From contig NC_056539.1 in assembly GCF_910596095.1 (NCBI RefSeq), forward strand, positions 5,450,001 through 5,514,000: a stretch of DNA of 64,000 bases, in the 5' to 3' direction. The position numbers and the translations under genes were made by a program. Below are positions 49,188 to 61,722 of the stretch, piece by piece. Origin of the DNA: Thunnus maccoyii (taxonomy: Eukaryota; Chordata; Actinopteri; Scombriformes; Scombridae). Position 1 is the stretch's first letter, and each line of letters starts with the position of its first letter. The notes under the pieces were generated by a model, which worked only from the letters and a program-made list of their open reading frames with translations, had not been told where the DNA came from and searched no databases.

Positions 49188-52100
49188 GTATTCTATTTTA
49201 TGTGCCAGTGGGTTTTATCTTCCATCTTTTGTTACACATTGCAAAATACTTCGAGCTTTCGCTTATTAAGTCTCAAATTACAATCACAACACCCTTTTAA
49301 TAGCATTATCAAAAGGGTTTTATTTCTCATCTTATGTACATTTACATATTTTTATGTTCATATGTCTTTTATGTCTTTCTTGATGTCAAGCACTTGGTGC
49401 GTGTAATTTCTTTTGTATGAAAAGGTGCTACACAAATAAAATGATTATTATTATAGTAAACATGAGATAACTGTGATGCACTTGATCTGGAGATTTCTGC
49501 TCATCTGCTTGTAAAAACCCTGCAGGTGGGCTGAAGTTGTTATTGCTGCTCTGTGAAGGCCTTCCTTGGCTGTACTAGCTAGCTACTACTGACAAATTAT
49601 ACAACATATCAGCAAAGAGGCAGAAATTACACATAGAACCTTTATGAGTGAATAAGTTGACCTATGTGATCTTATTAATACTTTTTGCCCAGTCTTATTA
49701 AAAACTTCAGTCTTTTTAACAGTAATAGCAAATGGTGTGTGTAGAGCAGCGGTTCTCAACCTGGGTTCTGGGGACCCACAGGGGTCCTTGAGGTGGTTCA
49801 AGGGGGTCCCCAGAAAAATGGGGGATATTTTAATTTCACTGTTATTTAATTCAGTAGAAGTTAGCCCGATGACAGAATGTATAAGAATGACTATTATGTT
49901 CATAGGTCTCACACTCTCCACTGTTAATCTGCCAGTCTACAATATAGAAAGTTAATGATTAAATCTTATCAGATGGGGATCACTGAGACTACATCTTATC
50001 AATTACAGGTCCACAGCCTGATGTCTATCAATTTGGGGGTCCTTGACACCAAAAAGGTTGAGAACCACTGGTGTAGTGTGTTGCCGTTTCATTAGAAGCA
50101 CCTCAAATCTGGTGGCAGCCCAGTCTAGCAAAATTCCTGGCGATGCCATGGGGGACAACAGGGCAGACAAATCTGTCAAACAATAAATGACAGTCACATT
50201 GATTTTCAACACGTCCACCCAGAGTCACTGTACAGTAAAGCTGAATCAGCATTAGTTTGTCCATTTTAAGACCAGAGTAAACAAAATCAAGTGAAAGGCA
50301 CAACAAAGGGTAGTAAAATTTTAAAAGAATACACAAGCACAAACGTCCATTTAAATGGTCTCAAATGGTTAAACTAAAAACAAACAAACAAACAAAAAAA
50401 TTAAAAAAAATATTCCTTTAAGTTGACATAAGTTGTAAGTGCAGACTTTTCCCCACGCCAGCTAAATGTCAACCTATTCTCAGTTTTTCCAAAGCTTACT
50501 GAGGGATTCTTCCACAGCTTTAACCTTTGATCCTGTACATTTCTATACCTGAAATTAAAGATAAATAAGCATTACCTGGAGGCGACAGAGTCATCTCATC
50601 ACACGTCTGGTCTGCATGAGCCTGTGTCGAGTGGCCTTTACTTTGTGCTAACAGGGACTGCAGAGCAGGAGGAGGCTGGCAAGTCTTGACTGGGGCTTTT
50701 GACAAATCTTTCATCTCCAGTATATGCTTATTACAGGCAGTGCGAGTCACCTTTGACTTAAGAAGAAATTGCATTCTTACATTTCATTATAACCAGCATT
50801 TGTCTTAACATGATTCAGTTCTGAGTATAACTATCAAGAAGTAGATGTATTTACCTTTGTCTTAACCTTTTGGCAAGAGTCCTTCCCTTTCTGCTTCTTT
50901 GTTTTTGGCACTGAAAGACATGAACATTAATCATTCACAGACTACAGATTTTGGCAGAGCTATTGTATTGGATTGCATTAAACCATACAGGTGTTCCTAA
51001 TAAAGTGCTTAGTGCATGTATACCATACTAATATTCATAGTATACCATTTTTTACAGTTAGTATATACGAAATCAAGATTCTACACCGTTTATTCTAGTA
51101 GCAAATATTGCAATACAAATACTGTGCAAAGGTAATCAAACTGACTCACAATGTCACTGCCAGTTAAAGCCAACAAAGATATGGCAAATGTTTTCATCAA
51201 AAATTCAATTGTAATCTATTGTTTTCTGAGATGTTCCTGGAACTGTTTCTGCACTGTCACTATCACTTTTATTTTTTTTCCAGCTGTGAATAGCTCCTCC
51301 ATTTCCTTTGTGCACTGCATCACATCAACAGCACACTCAAAAGTCAAGGGCTTTTCAGTAAGCATACCAACTATATATTTTGACTATCTGTTTGTTGCTT
51401 TTCCAAGTTTAATACAATACATATTAAAAACCTGCCTAGAATTAGTGTGTTTGCCATTGATTTACCCTGCATCTGCCATATTGTTCATTCTTTAATTTTT
51501 TTTTTTTTAATTTTACTTCTTTGTCCAGTAGCAATTAACATGTGAAACTAATTAAAATCCAATATATTCACAATGAATAAACAGAGAAAAAGATAATAGT
51601 GAATTGGAATTAAAAAGAAAACCAAACTGGAGCAAAAGAACAAAAAAGTCTGCTGCTAGAATAAATCCAACAAATCATAAGCAGAATTTAGTATCACGTG
51701 TACAGATGATGAAGATGCATGGAAAATAACTGTCAATAAAAATCAATGTAAGTTTATTCCTCAAATGTAAAAAAAACAGGCTTTACTGAACTGTACATTA
51801 CTTCAGTTAACATTTCATTATGACCAATGATATTTTGTAGAATTACTACAAAATATGTCTCTGAAGTCATGTGCTCACCTCTCTGTGCTGATGAATAGCT
51901 TTTATTCTTAAAGTCTGTGTAAGGGAAAATGAGAGATTTCTTTTCAAACACATTATATATGTTAGAAAATAATTGCTGAAAACATGTGAAAAGACTGAAC
52001 TATGTAGTACTGAATTCTGGAGTTTGAGTGTTAAACTGTTTTTCACCATCTCTGTGTTCAGGACATTTTGTGTGGGCCTCTATGACGTAGAGGGGTGACT

Positions 52101-55100
52101 AGCATTATTTTATCAATTGTGTATTTTTATACAGGAGTTTGGCACCAGCGCTGTTAACTCAGAGGCCTTCAGCAGCATTTCAGAGCAAACAATGCTGCTT
52201 ATTTTTCTCCACGATTGTGAAACCTAACTTTACATATTTGGCGATTTTTTTCAATCATTCAAATTTAGCTGGGTGGTTAATAACACATTTTTCTGTGGTG
52301 TGATAAACTCAGTACAATATTTATCAGTGTTTTACATGGACTTTAAGTTTGTTAATCGGAGTATTAAAAATTAAGGACTTTTACTTTTATTTTTCTAAGT
52401 AGAAAACTTTACTTTAATTAATTTAATAAATATGGGACCAGATGTTTTCTGAGCAACTTAACAGTATCTGAAAATCTTGTTTTTGTTGACTTACAGCGGT
52501 TCAACTTCTCATCTTGATGTACTAATGTGTACTCCAGGATGTGGCAATACACGGTGACATCACTTTTGGGTTACAGGATAGTTTGGATTTTTTGAAGTGG
52601 GGTTGTATGAGGTAGTTATCCATGGTCAGTGTATTATTTGCAGTAGTGAATTACCCCCCCCACAGAAGCTAAGCAATGTACTGCTGTGGACAGAGCCAGC
52701 AGCAACATGCATTTTAGCCACCTAAAAAGAAAAGAAGAAGAAGAAAAACAAAAACAAAAACAATATCAGTTTAAGTGTACACTACATTTAGAAAAAAAAA
52801 AAAAAATGTCACCACTTTACCTTGCCGGCAGGCAGCCCTTTCCTTTGGCACTACATTTTTAGTGCACACTGATGGTTTTTTGTTTTGGTTGGGTTTTTTT
52901 TTTTTTAGGTGGCTAAATAGGTTTTGCTGCTGGCTGCGTCCACAGCAGTACATTGCTTAGCTTCTGTTGCCTGTTCTCCTGTCTGCTTCTCCAAACATAC
53001 ACTGACTATGGATAACTACCTCATACAACCCCACCTCAAAAAAATCTGAACTATCCCTTTAAGTTACTTTTTAATTTTTACTTTCACTTATTATCTGATG
53101 TTATGCTGTGTACTAATAACACAGCATACCAGACATAGATTGATGTACACTAAGATAAAATTCCTGAGCTATCAAATATTTTGCTACAATAATCTTAATA
53201 GTCATTGGGACAGATGTGTGCATCTTTTCAGTGTAAACCAATAATAGAAAGTGTGGGTGAAAGAATGAACACAATGTGATGAAAAAAAATACTAACAATT
53301 TAATATTAGGTGTGCAACCAACAGAAATAGGGTTTTAAATGTAGTGGTAAGCCACCCAGCTGGATTTTACCCACGGCTTCTGTCTTTTAAAAGAAGAGAG
53401 GGGAAGGTAAAACAAAAGGTAGGTGAGGGCAAAGTGCTGAGGAGAGCAGCTAACCTGATTCAGAGTCACTGCTATCAGAAGCACTAGAATGACTACTACT
53501 ACTGCTGCTGCTGTCAGAGCTGGATGATGAGCTGCTGCTGCTGTCACTGAGGCGTGACTGGCAGCTGAGGTCAGGGGACGCAATGACTTTAGCTGTTAAC
53601 AAAAAAACAAAGTGTCGAAGTCAAATTGATGTCATTTTTACAACCAATAACTCACACGTAGAAGCATAATTGTGACAGTTACACCGTTAATAAGATTCAG
53701 TTCTTACCTACAGGCTTTTTCTTTTTAATCAAGTCCTGCTCTTTACCCACAACCTGAGATCTTCCAGCATCCTTTAATTTCCCAGTCTGCATTCCTTCAG
53801 TGGGCTTCACTGGCTTTTTTTCTGCAGGAGAAAAGAGACAATAACATTCCATTATCATAGTAGAGATAATTTATGAAAGCTTTCATTTCACAAATTGAAT
53901 CTGATAAAAAACAAAGCTGTACTTGCAGACAAGGGAAAGCTTTAGAGGAGCAGGACTGAACTGTACTTACTGTTAATGCTCTTGTTGCATTTCCTCAGAC
54001 ATGCTGCAACAAACCTCTGCAAAGCTCTCAGTGTGGAGGTCTTGAGCATTTCAAAGTCAACTTCAATCTCCTCTGGAGCAGAATCTCGTAGACAGGACTC
54101 CCTGGCATGAATGATATTCACCAACTTTCCCAGTTTGTCACCAGGCAGCTTGTCGATGTCCAATTTCAACTGTTTTTTCTCCTGGTAAGTCATTGGTATT
54201 GATGGAACCTCGGCCTCACATTTTATGGGTCCTCCATGAATATTGTGTTTGTTGCCACACCTACATACACATACAAACATCTAATATTATCAACAGAATA
54301 AGCTGTAGAACACAGTTCTACATTACTGTATTGAAGAATTAAGTGAAGCGTACGTACAAAGTAGAGCTCTTGTTGGTCATTTTCTCTACGATAGATTTGT
54401 ATTTTGAGGATTTGTACTTCAGCCTAGCAATATCCCTTTCTTTAGATCTTTTTTCCTTTTTCAACTTCTCTCTCTTCTTTGGTTTCATCAGGGGATCTTG
54501 GGTAAGTCTCTTCAGCTGATCACTTACTGCTTTCAACTGAAATCACAATTAAATAAGATGCACTGAGGTGAATAACAAAATCCCAAAATGTCTGTTACTG
54601 CCATGTAGAATACCAACCCGCTCCTCTAGATTGGCCAACTGCATGGCCACCTCTTCTGATGAACCTTCTGGCTCGGAGGAGCTTTCACTTTCAGAACTTG
54701 CTGAGGTTGATGGACTTCGAACTCTTTCTCCTTTTCCCTTGTCAACTCGCTGACGTGGTACGGAACAACCATCTGGCTTTTGTGGAACCTTCAAATATCG
54801 GGCCTCAAAAACATCCTGTCGATGGAAAATACAAATGTTTTTACAGCAGTAACAGACATTATATGTATAATATTAATAATGTTTCAACTTATGGATGCCC
54901 CGGGGCAACAGTTACAGACTGACACTTCTCTCTTAATACATATTATACAAAACACAGAAGAGCACAGTGCAAAACATATTAAAGCATTAAAGCTTCATGC
55001 ATGTTTTCCTAATGCAGAACTGCCGACTGTATCTTAACTGAGCTGACATTAGTCTTTTTATTTAAAAAAAAAAAAAAAAAATTAGTTCATTATTGAATTG

Positions 55101-57832
55101 GTACTAAATATAAAGTAACATTAATGACTGGAACTGAGAGTAGATCTTATTCAATTGTAGATCTTACTGTAGAAAGTTGGAATCTGTGTAGAGAAATGGT
55201 GGGTCAATTACCATTAGATTCTGGTGTATCAGAAGATTTAAATATTTAATGAAGGTAACTGTCTGCATCAAAAACACTGCACACATTCCTGCTGCGTCAG
55301 GTATTTAACTGAAAAAGAACTTTATAGATTTTTACGACAGGTGTAAGTGACATTTTCAGGTGATTTTGGAGAGGTGTGCACATCTGCCAACAAGATATGA
55401 AAACAGCTTATGCAGTCTCAGCAGATGGAAATGTTTGTAAGGGGGCACTTTTTCATATATATGCTTATACTGCCTGTGCCAGCAGTCAGCGCTGAGTACC
55501 AACACCAACAAGATGTCCAATGCATTTCCATTCTAAATCATTACAACTAATCATCATCACTTGGATGTTTGTCCTACTGATTCAACAGAAAAGATATATT
55601 TATATATATCTATACCTGCAGTTTTCTTGCCATGTAGACTACTTCATGTGAAGGTGGATTGTATTTGTAACAGTTGGAGAACATCAGTCTGACATCAGCA
55701 GCAAACTCTTTTGCATTTGCGTACTCTCGCTGATCCATTTTTTTCTGAGGAAATAATATTTTGAGTCAGTACAAAAGTGTTACACTGTGTATATTACATT
55801 ATACTGAAAACAATGTCATATATTCCAACTATGCATCATAATCAACTTACCCTGATGGTGCTCAGGTCCATAGGCTGTTTGATAATGTCATGGTAGTCGT
55901 GCAAGCCTAAAGCCACCGCATCAACAGGGGTATAAAAGGGCCACGCATGTGCATAGTGCCTCTTTGAGAGCATCTCCTTCAGGATATCGTTGCAGTACCT
56001 CAGCTGCTCAGACAGCTTGACCTTCTTGCCCTCAGAGGCAGGCAAGTCTTTCTTAGGAGGTTTGATGGGCCTTCCACTGCCTCGTCTGGACAATAATATG
56101 CAAGGTGCTGAATGACGGTCAGCAAGAGATGTCTCGCTGCTGGTGATCGCTGAGGTGGTGGAGGTTGTGGGGTCTGATTTCCTCTTAAGACCTTTTTTGA
56201 TCTAAATTAAATAGAAAAATGCATGTAAGCAGTAAATCACTACATCACCGTAAGTTAGACCAAAAAGCGAGACAATTCATTTACATTTTGGCATTTAAAA
56301 GTTGGGTTCAAGGCACAATGTGCTTTAACATGCTTTTCTGGACACAATACTATGAATGTGAAACATTATCAATCCGTATCTTTGACAGGGATAATTCAGT
56401 GTGGTAGAGGAGTGTCATGACTACAAGCTCATAACAATAATCCTCTCAGCTCCTGTTAGGATTCAGTCACCTACCAGCAAAGTTTGAGCCTGCTATGCTT
56501 TGTCTACATCACCACACTCTTAAAAAGATGCAGTTAATTTCATAACTTAAGTAAATATAATATACAAGTTGCTGGTGAACCATTCAAATACTTACTGTTG
56601 CATCGATTTGCTCAGAGAGCTGGATGGGTGGGATGGAATGAGGCACATCAGGAGGAATGACTGTCACCGTCTGCTGGAGAACAACTTCTGACATAAGGGA
56701 TCTCTGCTTTAATGCACCTGCATGACAAGAGGTCAAAAGAGTACATGTGTAAGAATTGGATACAGTGTTGAATAGTAGAATGAAGCAGCACAATTACTGT
56801 TCAGAGGTTACAGCAAGATTTGTGTTCTAACATGGCAATATTTGAGGGTATTTTAAGGATTTAATCCTCATTTTCAAATTAATCTGTAACGATGATGAGG
56901 CACCACAAAATGAATACAAACCCAACAATTTAAGGTTCTGTATCCAAAAGAAATAATATGTAATATCAGCCTGCATCTGTTTTTTTGCAATATACCTGTG
57001 TTGTTCTTCCTCCCTTTCACTGGGTCTTTTGTTGTAACTGCTGTAACTTCACGCTCTTCTTTCGGCATTTCGGAAACTTTCTGCAAAAAAAGCTTCTCCA
57101 AGGTCTGAGCCATGAGTACAATGTCATCTCCAGGCTATGGACAGAAAATATGTAACGTTACTCACAGCTAATTTTCAATAGGACTATTATTTCTGTGTGT
57201 GCACTTTAAAATTCACTTTGCAGTTGTACATACACAGCACTAAAAACAACATTCTCTTACCCGATTATACATATAGCAGTTGGTGAACATGGTGTTGAAG
57301 TCTTTTATACATTCAAGTGCTTGCCAGTAATATTTGTTCTGGAGACGCTTCTTAATAGTGCTCAGATCCATAGGATTTGTAATAATTGTATAATAATCCT
57401 GGAAAAAAAACAAAAAGGTATTGACATAAATACACCGGTCTCTCTTTCCCAGATTGCAGCCTTATTTAACTCATCCAGTAAGTAGTGTGTAAGATTTAAT
57501 TTTAGGTTCAAACACTGAATACTTAAACTGACGAGTTAGGGGGAAAAAACAAAAACAACTCACAACTAAATCTCAAGAATACATTTAGAGTCAGAACTTG
57601 ATGCTAAAATCGATCAATTGATGAGAACTGAATCACTTACTGGCAGACGCAGAGCTACTGCATCAACAGGCTGGCGGAAGGGCCACGAAAATTGATGCCT
57701 CCATAAAGCTTTGATCACCACCTTCTCCAGATACTGCAGCTGATTGGTCACACGCCCAGGGGCCTTGGGATTAATGACTTCAGGTGGAGGGGGATTTCCA
57801 CTCACAGTTGGACAGACTTTCACATCAGACAT
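45913..57832 (-). CDS. brdt: Bromodomain testis-specific protein (BET family)
   Basis: Nineteen coding exons on minus: 57832-57641 (ATG), 57398-57261, 57134-56996, 56717-56596, 56201-55851, 55744-55616, 54815-54618, 54536-54358, 54260-53971, 53821-53708, 53592-53455, 50910-50855, 50756-50576, 50172-50102, 47362-47299, 47205-47099, 46732-46542, 46297-46078 and 45978-45913 (TGA). Total 2946 nt, 981 residues; human BRDT is 947. Bromodomain 1 is near residues 25-135 ([11 protein letters not shown], acetyl-lysine Asn in CYMYN). Bromodomain 2 is near 255-357 ([10 protein letters not shown], Asn in CYKYN). A Lys-rich coiled segment (424-483), the ET domain near 500-575 ([20 protein letters not shown]), a poly-Ser stretch and the P-TEFb-binding tail ([15 protein letters not shown]) follow. 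BRDT reads acetylated histone H4 in spermatogenic cells and drives meiotic and post-meiotic expression. Synteny next to ephx4 picks BRDT over other BETs. Exons 14-16 are the least certain. Confidence 0.92.
48110..48293. repeat. Dispersed repeat family A, copy 2
   Basis: 'tgcattatgggaattgtggt' and 'cagtgcttttggagcttgac' match the reverse complement of the core at 40580-40640. The end 'ggagtacacctttaag' mirrors that copy's first bases. The left border is truncated or unclear. Confidence 0.5.
48505..49460 (+). mobile_element. Non-LTR retrotransposon 3' fragment (L2/Rex-like), degenerate
   Basis: Plus-strand frames give remnants of a reverse-transcriptase C-terminus: '[16 protein letters not shown]', then [39 protein letters not shown] and [14 protein letters not shown]. 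There are frameshifts upstream and no intact ORF. The 3' end 'gaaaggtgctacacaaataaaatgattatt'-like tail (spread over 49418-49455) and an ATT microsatellite (49151-49188) complete it. It lies antisense to brdt. The exact clade is a guess. Confidence 0.75.
49151..49188 (+). repeat. (ATT)n microsatellite
   Basis: Twelve or so TTA/ATT units inside the LINE 3' UTR. Confidence 0.9.
49747..50070. mobile_element. hAT-type MITE, 324 bp
   Basis: Terminal inverted repeats CAGCGGTTCTCAACC (left) and GGTTGAGAACCACTG (right). Flanked by 8-base target duplications gtgtagag (49739-49746) and gtgtagtg (50071-50078), one mismatch. 'ggggtccttgag' inside is mirrored by 'gggggtccttgacacc'. No transposase. It sits 24 bases beyond the brdt exon 14 donor. 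Confidence 0.88.
50985..51020 (+). repeat. Short repeat fragment
   Basis: 'acaggtgttcctaataaagt' followed by 'gcttagtgcatg' resembles the tail of a common fish repeat. Too short to classify. Confidence 0.35.
52574..53064. mobile_element. Long inverted-repeat (foldback) MITE, about 490 bp
   Basis: Left arm 'ggatagtttggattttttga', then 'gtggggttgtatgaggtagt' and 'agctaagcaatgtactgctg'. The right arm is its reverse complement ('cagcagtacattgcttagct', 'actacctcatacaaccccac', 'ctgaactatccctttaag'). The arms are about 150 bases each around a loop with A- and T-runs. A widespread fish element. It lies in brdt intron 11. Confidence 0.8.
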
Positions 57833-57915
57833 TGTGTTGTCCAAAGGCCATGAAGAGGGAAACTATGGCGTCGGAAGTATGGCTTGCTGCAACTTAGCTC
57901 TCATCACACATTTTC
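57833..57915 (-). other. brdt: brdt 5' UTR part of first coding exon, with upstream ATGs
   Basis: The exon begins after a good acceptor (minus '...ctccttgtttag' to 57916). It carries three ATGs before the main one: at 57911, 57904 and 57851. The last starts a nine-codon ORF that overlaps the main start (see findings). Confidence 0.65.
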
Positions 57916-60900
57916 CTAAACAAGGAGTGAAGAGTAGTTTCCAATGCTTCAGTAAGATTGTAGGTTAATACAAACTCAATGCTGACACCTAGTCCATAGT
58001 CATAGAACATTTACTGTATGTCAACAATCTGAAGGACAGAACCAATTGTACAATCATGGCTCTCAGTAAGAACATTCATTTGCTGTCACAAAAACCAATT
58101 ATCACATAGCATGTTAAGACAGTATTATGCTTCTGCTCACGGCTGTCGCCGGCATGGAGGCATAATAACCTACAGTAAAATTAGAGATAGTAAAAATGAC
58201 ATTATCTGTTACCAATTCTAATTCATTTATTAAACACATGGTGGTTTTGATAACTGTGCCTTATTTATGTGTGCATGCATTGAACTGCTTCATGGTTAAC
58301 TATGTAAAACCTAAGAATTCACAGAGCATTGACAGTATATTCAAAGCCAGTCAAATAGAGATGAACACTTGCCTCTAACTAGAGAAGCATCTTCACTACT
58401 AAACATGGGTAATGCTGCCATCTACAGCATCTCTAATTGTACTATTCAGAATTTCAGCTCTATTCAATATTTCAAAAGGTTAAGTACTGAAAGAGTAATA
58501 GGGGATATGTCATACTACAACACTATAGTATGCCCCACAGACACTGCCATGTAATTATGTGGAAAATGGTTTACATAGGCCAAGTTAAAGGCTTATCTTA
58601 CTGTGTATCTGTGTAGGCTGGAGGCATAATAAACCAACTCTGAAGGATGTTTTGTATATGCTCCTAATTACCACTCATTGCAATCTGAAAGCAAACATTT
58701 CTGAATAAACTTAAGATTTAAAGTTTGTTCTTTAACAAAGATCTTTGTAACTGATATTATATACTTGGTGTTTGCTCTTCTTCTTCTTCTAAGCCATTTT
58801 AAATGATAAACTATATCTATGTTATTGATGCAAATAGTCAAATTCATTAAGATCCAGGCAGGTTCAAAAAAGTGGGGCCATACAATTAAGAGTTTACATT
58901 GAGGACATAAGTGTAATTCCTGCCACTTTAACAATGATCTTTTCAATGTCCAGATTTATTTTCTTTTCACACATACCAAATTATTCATATTTTATTTGTA
59001 ACCCAACCCAAATAATTTACATAGCAAGTTCTGTTTCTTATTTCCATTTTATTTTTTCAAAAAGATGACAAGTGAAGACAATACTTTCATACATAATAAA
59101 TCCAGAGAAGCCCAGGCTGGGCCTGTCTAATGAACTTCAAGTAGCATATGACCTACACTTCAGCCACTAACAGCAAGATGTATGTGAGGAGTTTTAACAT
59201 TCAACTGCTAGATTGTAGATCATGTAGTAATTGATGTTCACAATTCTATCATACAAAAAATATATTCACAGAAAAATAACATTGACCTTTTTGGACATAC
59301 TACAGCTGAAAACAATCACTCAATTCATTGATCAACAGAACATACTAATAATCATTGGCTGTTTTCATTGATTTCCTCTGTTGCTGAAGTCATTTATCAA
59401 GTAAAACTACCATTTACTGGTTCCAGTTTCTTACCTGTAAATATTTCTGCTTTTATCCATTAATCTGTTGATTATTTTCAATCAATTAGTAACTTGGTCT
59501 ATAGAATGTCAGAACATGGGGGAAAATGTCTACCACTGTTTCCCGAACCCCTCCTTACATGTCTTGTTTTGTCCTGACCAACAGTCCACAGCCCAAAGAT
59601 ATTTGGTTTACTACTGCATGAGACTAAAGAAACCAGAAAATATTCACATCTGAGAAGCTTGAATCAGAGAATTTGAAAATAGTTGCTGGTTAATTTAATA
59701 GTCTGCAACTAAATCGTTTTATTGGCTAATTGTTGCAGCTCTGAATGATTACTGTATCCAGGTTTCCTGTCTGTTGGTCAGACAAACAACTTAAAGACAT
59801 CATTTGGGGTGTCACGACCTTGCTAAGATCATGGCGATTGTAATTATTATGGCATTTCATAGAAGCGATTAATAAGTTATTTGAAAACATAATGACTAGG
59901 TAATGGATTATACAAATTATTTGTTCTAGACCTTAAAAGTTACAAAAAATACCAAACACAAGACAATGTTATAATGCATCACTCTCTCCTACTGTAAAAG
60001 CATGATGTGGGAGGTTGTCTTCTGTTTGGAGCTATCCAGAAATAGACTCAGTTCAGTTAACTCAAACTCTTACACTCTTCAGTTTATGCCCAATATTCAA
60101 AAGTAAGAAAAAAAAAGTCTAACGGGAAAATCTAATTAAGACTGGTTGGCAAAATCTAATCGATCAAGATTGTGTCTTTAATTAAACATAAAGATCGCTG
60201 CTACAAAAGTTTGGTTATAGTCAAGGGGAAAGCTTCTGTATAAGGGCAACATAAAGTACCTAATAGTAGACAAAATGTATGACATGAAAATGAGCATGGT
60301 GCGCAGTGTACACGGCATATCTAAGATATCAAAACTTTCAACTTCTGCAGCAGCTGTCTTGAAGGCAACCAACAGACAACCATTCAACCACACAAATGTA
60401 AGTATAAACCCTCTGAAACATACTAGCTCTGATGGTTTGGCCGTTTGAAAACACTACTGACAAAACCTGGTCCTGCATGTCAACACAAACCAAATAATCT
60501 AGGATAAAGTAAGCTATGGTTAAACATGTCAGAAGCAAACAGAGTACAAGAGGATGATTTCAAACCTTATCCAGCTTCCTGTTTACTGTTACACCCTCAC
60601 AATAAACTAATAATAGCCATTACTGCAAACACACTGTTGCCTGACATAGTGTGGTCGTATTTAGGTCTGTCCTGAACAGATGTAACACCAAACCGATCTG
60701 TCAATGCCTTTGTATTGTTTCACGCCATATGAAAGCACACCCATCACTTTACCTGCCACTACTTTTAATGTTGTGTTGTTACAGCACTTTATTTAAAATC
60801 CGCTAATTTGTGATGTCAGTATCTTAAACATTTACGTTGATGACTGCATTAATGATAATGACTGCATTAACATAAGGACAATTTTAAGCACTGAGATGCG

Positions 60901-61638
60901 TAAATTCTCTAAAGATCAGCTTGACATCCAATTTAAGGCTTTATCTTGTCATTTTACAAACATCAGTGGCGGTGTAGAGCAAGAAGCGTGGCTGCATGCT
61001 GCACTGTTGACATTGCTCGGGCCAACACGTGAAGTCACAAACACGCCCACCGGTTAGTTTAGCATTTAGCTTCCACATTGCTAAGAGCACGGGTGAATTG
61101 TGAAAAATGAAACGGACTGAGTTGTTGTCAGAGCCTCGCTTTAACACTGCAACAGCTTCGTTAACGTCCGACGACTTACGTAAACGGCACAATGGTAACG
61201 TTTGCCTACGCAGTAACATTCAGCTACTGTTGGTAACCACTATGAAAAATGCTAACGTTGCTAGGCGAATTTAGCCGCCACAACTTCAGCCTGACTGCTA
61301 GTTAACTGACATATCGGCACAACAATAAACTAGACAGCTGTCAGTTATATTGTTTAACCTAACAAAATAAAGCCCGACACGTCTTATCAGGGGCATTTTC
61401 ACTGAAGAATCACTTCACGCAAGCGTCTGGCGTAACGTTAGCTAACGTTAACGCAGCTAACGTAGAGCTAGGCGTTAACAGTTATGTATTGAAATGCGGT
61501 CGACATTTAACGTTACGGGCTCCTTACCAACTTATGTTAACTTAGCTGGCTCACATGTTTGACTTGAGCAGTGGAAATGACACCAGCTACCTTAATAGAA
61601 GTACACGTTTGGCAAACATAGCGTTTCACAAACATTAC
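57916..61638 (-). other. brdt first intron
   Basis: 3.7 kb between the non-coding exon and the start exon. It contains a MITE at 59302-59743; the rest is AT-rich with no exon that I can support. Confidence 0.5.
59302..59743. mobile_element. Dispersed MITE-like element ('GCTGCAAC...GTTGCAGCTCT' type)
   Basis: The left end 'acagctgaaaacaatcac' mirrors the right end 'aattgttgcagctctg'. The interior ('cttggtctatagaatgtcag', 'cttgttttgtcctgaccaac', 'cagtccacagcccaaagata') matches an element very common in fish introns. No coding capacity. Confidence 0.65.
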
Positions 61639-61722
61639 CTTCCGAGATATCACCGGCTCTTGCGTTCAACTCCTCAGTGGCAGACGTCTCTACGGCAACT
61701 GCCTCACATTTATACCCTTCTG
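61639..61722 (-). other. brdt: Probable brdt non-coding first exon
   Basis: A consensus donor (GGAAG then GTAATG) at 61639/61638 on minus lies at the edge of a CpG-richer region. Splicing from it to the acceptor at 57916 gives a 5' UTR exon. The open frame through it hits TAG before the brdt ATG, so it is untranslated. The 5' border is approximate. Confidence 0.45.

Larger units (their letters stand above)
47363..50101 (-). other. brdt intron 14, mostly repeat
   Basis: 2.7 kb holding a family A repeat (48110-48293), a LINE 3' fragment (48505-49460) and a hAT MITE (49747-50070). The part from 47400 to 48100 has nothing I can name. Confidence 0.6.
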
